Part shown: piece by piece, positions 56,109-64,000 of the stretch
Layout: every line of letters starts with the position of its first letter
How positions within the stretch are numbered: position 1 is the first letter of the stretch
DNA from: Nephrocerus scutellatus
Lineage: Eukaryota > Arthropoda > Insecta > Diptera > Pipunculidae
Length of the DNA stretch: 64,000 nucleotides
Direction of reading: 5' to 3'
Assembly: GCA_947095585.1 (NCBI GenBank)
Contig: OX352762.1
Span: forward strand, 119,132,930-119,196,929
Notes under the pieces: model-generated
Seen by the model: the letters and a program-made list of their open reading frames with translations, nothing else
Databases searched by the model: none
What the model was told of the DNA's origin: nothing
Position numbers and translations under genes: made by a program

Positions 56109-57190
56109 TTGGGGATCTGCATTGCGATAGATCAGGAAACTACTGACTGCTCAAAACTTAGTTTGACCCAGTAGCACAACAATCAAATTCGTGATGTAGT
56201 GCTTGCTAGCTTTACCTGCTAGTGGTGGGCCCCGGGCGACTATGTGTATAAATCCTTATATATGTAGGCTAAAATTGCAAGTGCGAACGGTCTAGCGTTT
56301 CAAGTCAAGCTAACGTGGGCTAGCACCATGCGGTACAGAAAAATGCCCGATATTAAAACCGACACAACGACTCGGATAAATAATAATCGAATAATGGCGA
56401 CTTTTGGCAATTGTATCCGGACTTGGTTTGGTTTCTGTAATGTGAGAACGCTCCTTGACTCAGGGAGTGAAGGATCTCAAAATGCCAGATTTCTTCAACT
56501 GGAACGTCAGTTTTTTCGATATAATTTGGACACACCGGGAGTGAGTAAAGTAAGAATGTTCGACGCGGGAGAGTACCAATCCCCAACGTGTAACAATGTG
56601 CTACTCTACTCTGGAAAACCCTCCGGCAGTCCCCGTGAATCTGGAGTGGGTCTGCTGTTAACGCCAACAGCACGCAGAGGCTTAAGTTTCTGGCACCCAC
56701 ATGGTGATAGGATTTTATCGACTAGATTTCAGACTTTAGTACGGCGCGTCACGATCATACAATGTTACGCCCCAACAAATCACTCGACTGAGGCTAAAAA
56801 GGACAACTTCTACAATCAGCTAAGCACTATATTCAAAGCAACGCCGAACGGAGATATCGTCATCGTGATGGGGGACTTGAATGCCAAAATAAAAACAAAC
56901 AAACAAACGACAATTACTCAGACATAGGATTGGGAAGCACGACTCCGGCAAACAAAATGACAAGGGTGCAATTTTGTTGATTTCTGCAACACCAAACACC
57001 TTGTCATAGGAGGCACTATGTTTGAGCATAAGACCTGCCACAAAGTCAGCCGGGTGTCAACTGACAAGCATTCATCATCCAACCAAATCGACGATGTGGT
57101 GATCATCCGACGTTTTAGGAGTTGTCTTTTAGACGTATGGTACGGGATCATCACGTTATGAAAGCTACTGTCCAGTTACGTTCTGCACCA
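56109..57190 (+). mobile_element. RTE-A, 5' end and endonuclease
   Basis: Starts with a 5' UTR of about 220 bases that is shared, inverted, with 61960-62150 (CTATGTGTATAAATCC, TATATGTAGGCTAAAATTGC). It then encodes the endonuclease from the Met at 56328, a 199-codon frame. Motifs: GFCNVRTLLDSGS, ESGVGLLLTPTARRG, FWHPHGDRILSTRF, VTIIQCYAPTNHS (conserved QCYAPT) and IVIVMGDLNAKI (conserved GD.NAK). The remaining endonuclease continues in other frames (HLVIGGTMFEHK near 57000, then a decayed DH.V end near 57150). No RT follows, so it is 3'-truncated, which is unusual for a LINE. Confidence 0.78.
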
Positions 57191-57410
57191 GTTCAAAGAC
57201 TCCGCAATACGATCCGAATGCCTAGGTATAAAATCGAGAAATTGCTTTGTTCGAGAAATTCCAGACCATGATTATCATATTTCCGAATTTTCATAGGAAG
57301 AATGTCTTATAGTCGCATCTTAGTCATACATTCCGAATTTCATACAAATCGCTTGAGAAATGGCTTAGTTCTCAAAATAATGACATTTAACAGTGTCTCA
57401 CTTAACATTA

Positions 57411-57712
57411 ACATTGTGTGGCACTAATCAGTGTGTCATTACAGTCACTAAACAGTGCGTCATAACAGTCACTTAACAGTGTGTCATAACAGTCACTTAA
57501 CATTGTGTCATAACAGTCACTTAACAGTTTTTCATAACAGTGACTTAACAGTATTTCATAGCAGTCACTTAGAAGTGTGTCATAACAGTCACTTAACAGT
57601 GTGTCATAACGGTCACTTAACAGTGTTTCATAACAGTTACTTAACAGTGGTCATAACAGTCACTTAACAGTCTGTAATAACAGTCATTTAACAGTGTCTC
57701 ACTTAACATTTT
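57411..57712 (+). repeat. 24-bp minisatellite, about 12 units
   Basis: Tandem 24-base units close to AACAGTGTGTCATAACAGTC plus ACTT, running from about 57424 to 57712. One unit is a base short and several have substitutions. Because 24 is a multiple of three, one frame reads an eight-residue repeat (SHLTVCHN) that is not credible as a protein. It lies just beyond the truncated end of the RTE-A copy. Confidence 0.9.
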
Positions 57713-59460
57713 GCTTTTGAAACATGCACCTTCTTGTAGTGAGACGTTGTCACGTCAATAGTAAATTTTTTAGTGGCTGTCACAAAAGACTGTTATACAC
57801 TTATATAATTATTAAATCTTGTTTTAGTTTTTTGAATACATCTTATTCTGATTATAGACATTAGTGTTATAAATATTTTCGAAATATAAGATAAAAAACG
57901 AGTTCGAGAAACGAGAGACATGGATATATGTGTTACTTCATTTGGCGCGGGTGTATAGGAAGGTTAATGTTGTTAGCCAAACATTAATTTTTTATGAACA
58001 AGAACAATAAAACTCAACAACAAAAAATTTATTTTTAAGCCACCAAAGTAATAAATCGATCACTGTATGCGATCTCATATACGCGCACACATGTATACTT
58101 ATGTAGTATATTATAATATACCAATAGTAGTGCAAACAGACATAATATGTGAAATGTTACCAACTACTATGCTGCTGGTAGGATATTCAAAACGCATTTA
58201 AAAGCGGTAATTTATTTTTATGACCATTTCATTATATTGTGTGTCGTCCCGTGAGAAGCAGTAAATGTGCTGCGTCTCTGCGATGCACCAGCATATCCAA
58301 AGCTCAGTGCCAAGTGAGCAACTTCATAATTTAAGCCGCATGCCACAGCCCCGGAGGACTGTGGTAACTAAGTACAAAAAATAGCATGGCGTTCAGAAAA
58401 AATGGCAAAAAAAACACCCGAAACAACTCGACTAGCAGAGAGAAAGGAAAATGAATAAATTTTTTACTAAATTTTTACATTGCAAATAGTTTTAGTTTCA
58501 TAAAAAAAAAAACGCAATGTAATGGTCGTTAGTAAGGCAGGGGAGAGTATACGAAGTGGTACTTTTGAGATCTAGGAATCCAATAAAAATGCATAAATGT
58601 GGCCGTTGGTGTCTGGTTTTTTGGGATTTAAATTTAAATTATGCTTTTAGGTTTTAGAATTATTTTTTTTCCTCGTTTTTATTTTCCTGTTTGTCTCCAT
58701 TTTGTTTTGTGCACATTTCGTGGGAAATATTTTTAAACGCGGCAGGTGGTACCACCGGTGATTGACTGCTCCTTTTTTCCACTGTGCGACAAATGCAGAC
58801 ACTCGTATGTAAATCGGTTTTCCATGAAAAATTTTCACATTATTTCATTGTACATATCTGATTTGTGTGGGATGGGAAACAACTAGCATGGATTTAAGAT
58901 TTGCGAAATCTTATGCATAATTTCTTTATAAGAGTAATAGAGAGGTTTACTCGTTTAGAGCCTTATTCCGAATTCAGATTTTCTAATTTGAATGAATAAA
59001 GAATAACAACAGTTCTAGCTTTAAGTAAACCTTTAATAGTAAAAGCCTACCGAAGAAGTTCTAATGAAAGAAGATAAGCTACTGACGAAAGGTTTTTTCA
59101 GATAGTAATAGCGGGTGAGTTGCAAAACCGTCAAATTTCTATATAGGAAATCTTAACAGAAGCCTGATGAAGTAATGACATTCAGACTCATCGTCAACAT
59201 CGGCAACTTTTCCCTTCAATACACGCAAATTTTAGCATTTTCGTCTCCAGGTTTTCAAACTCGATAACAAAATAACGGTTTTTTTAGACCTCAGCGGTGT
59301 TTTACTAAGCATCTTTAAAGAGTATTTCTGCATGTTGGGAATACAAAATGAATCCCATGAAACTGGACAATACAATAATCGACGAAGAGAACCTGTATAA
59401 GAGATCAATAGACCATTTTGCGTAAAGGTCAAGCACCAAGCTGACCGAACATCACTTCAT
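57713..59460. other. intronic DNA, nothing recognised
   Basis: AT-rich with A and T runs, and no supported feature. Confidence 0.4.
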
Positions 59461-59461
59461 C

Positions 59462-62150
59462 TTTTTTCTTTATGTTCTATATCCCCTTGTGGGTCCTAGG
59501 GCCTCTACTACGCCTACGCGCCATCACGTGTGGTTCCTGGCAATGAGCTTCAGCTCTCTCCAACTCTTCCCCAATTGCCGTGCATCCTCCTCAACTGTGC
59601 GCCATGTATTTCTCGGACGACCCGTTCTTTTACCATCCTGATAACAGATTCCATTGCATTGCGTAGTTCGCTATGGAGCTGTCGCCTTTTCGAAGTTTAT
59701 GACCAATCCACTGCCACTTTCGTCGTTGGATGGTTGTGCCTATTGGTTCCTGACCCGTTCTCTGGTAAAGATGTTCGTTAGAGATACGGTTAGGACAGAA
59801 AACCCTTAAGATGTTCCGAAGGCACCTATTTACGAACGTTTGTAATCTTTTTGTGATAGTATCGGTCACCTTCCGAGTTCTGCTCTTGAACTGCTTGAAC
59901 GGAAGCTTGGTGTTTAAGCTGATCGCATTGCTTCGCCATATCATAGACATCATTTCAAAAACTGATTTGGCTTTGCCGATCCGATTGACAATGTCCTGTT
60001 GGGTTCCACCTTCGGTCGAGACAATACTTCCAACATGTTGGAAACTCTCTACTCCCTCTACCGGTTGTCCAGCAATGTTAACTTGTGTTACTGAGTTAGT
60101 GCCGAGGTTGATGTTTTTGATTATGACAGCATTAATCTTCAAACCCGCAACATTTGCCTCCCTTTCCACATTTGTTGTCATTTAGTCCAGCTCCATAATC
60201 TTGTGTGAGAGTAAACAAACGTCATCACCGTAGTCCAGATGTTTGAGTTGAGGTTGTAAGAGTCCAACGAATTTCTCGGTGCGAGTAGATAAAGCTGCGC
60301 GAAACACATCGCTTATCACCAACAAAAAAAGTATCGGCGATAGAATGCAACCTTGTCGTACCCCACTCTAACAGATTTCCTCTATGCAGCACAAGACATT
60401 TAGAGCCACCATAGGTTGCTTTAATATAAGCTATTATTTTATCGGGTATTCCTCTCCTGCGCACGTCGAGCCAGATAGACTCTCCGTTGACACTGTCAAA
60501 CGCCTTCTCAAAATCGATGAACAGCAGGTGTAGTGGTAACCGGCATTCAACGCACTGTTATATAATGATCCTCATGGTGTTGTCGAAACAAGAGGATCTG
60601 CTTGTTTGGCATCGAGTGTATCTTCTAAATGTTCCTTAATTCTCTCAAGGACTACTTTGGCTATTACCTTTGCAACTGTTGGAAATACGCAAATGCCTCT
60701 CCAGTTTTCGCACTCGATAAGACTACCTTTTTCAGTGAGCTTGACAATCATTGCCTTCTTCCACTCGCCGGGGAAACTTTCTTTCTCCCAAGCTCTCTTT
60801 ACAAGAGGATATAAAAGCTCTGCTGATGTCTCTGATGAGCAGCACGCAGAAGCTCTGCGGGTATACCATCTAGTCCTACAACTTGTTGTTCTTTAGTGGG
60901 TTCATTGCGGTAGGGATCTCATCTTTTCTGGGAGTTTAGGTACGAATTCGGTAAACTGTTACTTCCGGCAGCTCCATTTGATTTTGGTGCATATCGTTAG
61001 CGAATGCACGGTTAAGAACCGTAGAGAAATGCTCCTTCCATCGTTTGATCTGATCCTCATATGAAACGATTACGGCACCATCTAGGCCTTTTACCGGATG
61101 ATGGCTAGAACGGTGACGACCTGTCAGCTCTTTGGTGATTCTGTAAACGGTTCTGCTATCGCACCTGCTCGCTGCTTCATCTGATTCGAAGGCCAGCTTG
61201 TTAATATAATTACGCTTGTCACGTCTTACACTACGCTGCACTTCTCTAATTTTTTCGATACAGGGACTCTAGCTCGATCCTCGCTGCTGCTGGGGTATCT
61301 ACAATATGAGATTTAAGTAGCTTACGGTCTTCAATCCGCCTCCAGTTTTCCTCGGTAAGCCACGTGCTGTGCCTTGCCTGGCTTCAACCAAAAATACTTT
61401 CCCCTCCAGAAGTGAAAACATTTTTTACAGCTTTCCAATGTTCTTGGATGGTTGTCGGCAGTGAGCTACTGATTGCTTCCATTCCTTTCGATAAATGATC
61501 CCTTAATTGTTCGCGTTCTGAGGGGATCTTTAGCCGGTCGATGTTATACTTAGGCGTTCGGATGATATGGCGGAGTCTTTGAGCTTATGCAGTTCGTAAC
61601 TGGATAGTAGCTAGAAGGTGATGATCCCGTACCATACCTATGTCGGCTCCTCGTCTGTTTCAGACGTCTAAAAAACAGGTCATAAAACGTCGGCTGATCG
61701 CCACAATGCCGATTTGGTTGGATAATGATTGACTGCAGCTGACTTTGTGGCAGGTCTTATGTTCAAACATGGTGCCTCCTATGACAAGGTGGTTGGTATT
61801 GCAGAAATCAAGAAATCCTTCTACATTGTCATTTCGTTTGCCGATGCCGTTCTTTCCAATCCCATGTCTTAGTCCATTGTCGTTGCCTATCTTGGCATTC
61901 AAGTCCCCTCATCACGATGACGATATCTCCGTTCGGATGCTAAACTACGTTACCTAGACTAGAAACGCTAGACGGTTCGCACTTGCAATTTTAGCCTACA
62001 TATATAAGGATTTATACACATAGTTGCCTGGGGACCACCAATAGGAGGTAAAGCAAGCACTACATCATGAACTTGATTGTTGCGCTACTGGCTCCAACCA
62101 AGTTTTGAGCAGCCAGTAGTTTCCCGATCAATCGCAATAGAGATCCCTTG
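59462..62150 (-). mobile_element. RTE-A, longest copy (5' end to RT C-terminus)
   Basis: Minus strand. 5' UTR at 62150-61960, then a deletion removes the first two thirds of the endonuclease, which resumes at GDIVIVM near 61925, followed by NAKIGNDNGLRHGIGKNGIG and LDFCNTNHLVIGGTMFEHKT to about 61730. A linker runs to 61250. Then RRDKRNYINKLAFESDEAAS, SRTVYRITKELTGRHRSSHH and KGLDGAVIVSYEDQIKRWKE at 61235-61030. The RT fingers are at 60950-60500, LLFIDFEKAFDSV near 60510 and LDYGDDVCLLSH near 60230 (YGDD rather than YADD). The thumb is in a 183-codon frame 60181-59633, ending with IQRRKWQWIGHKLRKGDSSI. Stops and frameshifts inactivate it. Confidence 0.82.
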
Positions 62151-62865
62151 AATGGATTAAAAATTATGAAGAATCTGTCTGTTGCATTCTTTGCCATTTG
62201 AAATAATCGTAAACAGAAGCTTTTACGCTACGCACTTTTCGGTTTTTGCTACTATGCATTTCTTGATAAGCGCTAATTTCCGAAGTGGACGTTGGTTAGA
62301 GTTTTCCCAACCAAAATCAAGTATAATTAATAATCTGCCGATTTACTCATTTCAAGATCATATTTCCAATATTTTCCTATAAATTAGATCGTGGAAGTTT
62401 ATTGTCGCACCACCCTCGTATAATGATTTTCTGATTTTGCTGGAGAAATCCCTATCCCACGAAATGTACTCTCATTTTATGATAATTGCGTTAGCTCGCA
62501 GGCTATTTGCCGTTGACATTTTACATTTTAGAAAATTAAGCCACGCCACACAGGTACAGACATTCAAACTTCAGTCTACCAAGCATGTCATTTGGGGCGT
62601 CATACGGTGGTGTTGCTTAGGTATCCTAGGGTTGCTAAGCACACAACATGGAACAATATTGTGTGGTTGGGTTGCAAATTAAATTCTGATGTTAATAAGC
62701 AACTAAATTGCAGGTGTGTTGGAGTGTGAGTTTATATCTACAATTAATGCGTCAATGAATATTTCTTGTGGAAAGGAAAGCAATAATTAAGAATGAATTC
62801 CATCAATCGGCATGTTACGAATATAAATTATATCCACAAGGAGGTATATACCTGAGTATAAAAAG
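62151..62865. other. intronic DNA, nothing recognised
   Basis: AT-rich with no motif or repeat assigned. Confidence 0.4.
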
Positions 62866-62869
62866 GGTG

Positions 62870-64000
62870 GGCAATTTAAAAGTTTGCTTTTTTTTTTCAA
62901 TTTTTTTTGAAACTTTTTTTATTGTGAAGACGGAAGTCTCCGACTTAAGAATGAAAAACCATTTCGTTCATGTGGCCCCCTCTGCTGGCCTTGCAGTAAG
63001 ATACCCCGGGAGTCTATTTTTCAAGAACTTTTTCGATCATTTCGGCGGCTATTTCGCGAATAACAGTCGCAGTTATAAATTTTAAGGCTGGAATTTTACC
63101 TGGATTATCCGCATAAGATCTATTCTTTACGGCACCCCATAGAAAAAAGTCCGCGCAGGCCAATTGACATCTCCAAAACGGCTGAATATTTGGTTGCTAA
63201 GCTTTGCGCACAAGAGATCGATTGTCAATCGACTTGTATGGCATGTGGTGCTATCTTGTTGAAACCAAAAATAGTCCACATTCATGGCGTCGATTTGAGA
63301 CGATAAAAAGTTGGTCAGTATGGCTTTGTAATGGTCGCCATTGACGGTAGCTGCGTTTCCAGCAGCGTTTTCGAAGAAAAATGGGCCACCACTCCAAAAC
63401 CCAATCAAAATTGTCGCTCTTGGTGGATGCATTGTCTTCTTTACGATTAGGTGTGGCTGTTTCGAGAGCCAAAAATCGGGCAGTTCTGTTTGTTTACATA
63501 GCCCCCGAGATGGAAATGCACTTCGTCTGCTGGTTTATGGCCCACGCATTGAATTGATACCGAAGCGGATGGTCATTTGCTTTGACGAGCTGGATCTTTT
63601 AAGTGAATAATCCGATTTCTTTGTGCTGAATTCTGCTCAGGCTGGTACGACTTACAGCCAGTTTCTGCGATTGGCGTCGAGTTAAGGTCGCGATGGATTT
63701 TGTCCCACACTATGGGCCATAACCGCAATATTCTTGGGCGTGCAACATGTCTGAGCTCGCAGACACTTCTGTTATCCAAAAGCTAGCCTTGGTCTCGAAC
63801 TTTCTTCATAAATTCCACCACAGCATTTCCGCTTGGCGCTCTTTTACGATTCGTATGTCTTTTCAAAATTCGAACAGCTTCGGTTACCCAACACTGATAT
63901 TCAAAATAAGTTTTCAATATTTTGAAACGCTCCCCAAGCGAAAACATGATTGTTTCGTGACGCGGAATATGAGACTGACGAGCTGTCAAGGCAAATCCTT
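62870..64000 (-). mobile_element. second mariner-superfamily element, broken, runs off the window
   Basis: The left end probably lies at the GGGTGGGC near 62873, resembling the GGGTGTTT terminus of the 34.6-kb element. The right terminus lies just past 64000: GAGCTGTCAAGGCAAA near 63981 resembles TGAGCTGTCAAAACAA just inside the right end of the first element. The interior is a decayed transposase (separate entry). Confidence 0.75.
62950..63947 (-). pseudogene. mariner-superfamily transposase pseudogene
   Basis: Minus strand from the Met at 63947: MFSLGERFKILKTYFEYQCW (first HTH, compare EQRFQIVEIYFQNQC in the intact copy), a stop near 63780, then ARPRILRLWPIVWDKIHRDL and LNSTPIAETGCKSYQPEQNS (second HTH, shifted frame). 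A poorly preserved first catalytic block lies near 63570-63480 (HFHLGGYVNKQNC after frame correction). MHPPRATILIGFWSGGPFFF at 63432, YFWFQQDSTTCHTSRLTIDL near 63265 (second catalytic Asp retained; Gly-Ala replaced by Ser-Thr), and DVNWPARTFFYGVP follow, where the third catalytic Asp segment (SCDLTPLDYFLWG in the intact copy) is deleted. A C-terminal part reading VIREIAAEMIEKVL lies near 63070-63025. It is not functional. Confidence 0.78.

Noticed and set aside
57411..57712. CRISPR-like regularly spaced repeat
   Set aside because: The 24-base units are contiguous with no unique spacers, and the DNA is insect. It is a minisatellite.
59811..60185. Plus-strand 124-codon frame
   Set aside because: It is the shadow of the RTE-A thumb frame on the minus strand.
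54680..64000. The next dpr exon (second Ig domain)
   Set aside because: I looked for an exon starting with the remainder of a Glu codon and an Ig2-like sequence. None was seen, so it probably lies beyond the window.
1..64000. A coherent undescribed multi-gene system
   Set aside because: Apart from the dpr exons, nearly all recognisable coding sequence is transposon-derived and mostly broken. There is no clustered set of unknown host genes.

Overview
This is eukaryotic, AT-rich DNA from an insect, most likely a higher fly and plausibly a tephritid fruit fly (inference). Three short spliced exons on the + strand read as a Dpr-family neuronal immunoglobulin protein, closest in my memory to Drosophila dpr13. 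The rest is intronic or flanking DNA packed with decayed transposable elements. There are no bacterial-style genes, rRNAs or independent tRNA genes.

Host gene: exon A (17387-17895), exon B (49512-49613) and exon C (54571-54679) join in frame (phases 0 and 0, then 1). Together they encode a serine-rich N-terminal extension and one complete V-type Ig domain. The introns are 31.6 kb, 5.0 kb and at least 9.3 kb. No earlier coding exon and no second Ig domain were found, so the gene probably runs off both ends of the window.

Region by region: 1-4 kb holds unassigned sequence and a degenerate AT-rich tandem repeat. 4-9 kb holds pieces of three RTE-like retrotransposon families (called RTE-A, RTE-B and RTE-C here), one carrying a MITE. 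9.9-12.4 kb is a complete but dead piggyBac element with both inverted repeats and TTAA flanks. 14-17 kb holds I/LOA-like non-LTR pieces. 20-24 kb contains a Helitron 3' region split by a CR1-like retrotransposon with an 8-bp target duplication; an uninterrupted relative lies near 42.7 kb. 24.5 kb is a small mariner deletion derivative. 26-33 kb holds RTE-C, CR1-like and I/LOA-like fragments and a tRNA-derived SINE. 34.6-35.9 kb is a mariner-superfamily element with TA flanks, inverted repeats and an uninterrupted transposase frame, the freshest-looking element here. 37-43 kb is a nest of CR1-like, RTE-A, RTE-C and Helitron fragments. 45.5-46.2 kb is a strongly strand-biased TGACG minisatellite. 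47-49 kb holds a CR1-like copy and a SINE with a 10-bp target duplication. 50-54 kb is RTE-C around a Helitron scrap. 56-62 kb holds two oppositely oriented RTE-A copies, both retaining their 5' ends, and a 24-bp minisatellite. 62.9-64 kb is a second, broken mariner running off the window.

I found no coherent undescribed multi-gene system. The best leads are the possibly intact mariner, the Helitron insertion with its internal empty-site control, the inverted RTE-A pair and the TGACG array. All family names are from motif reading by eye; no searches were run.
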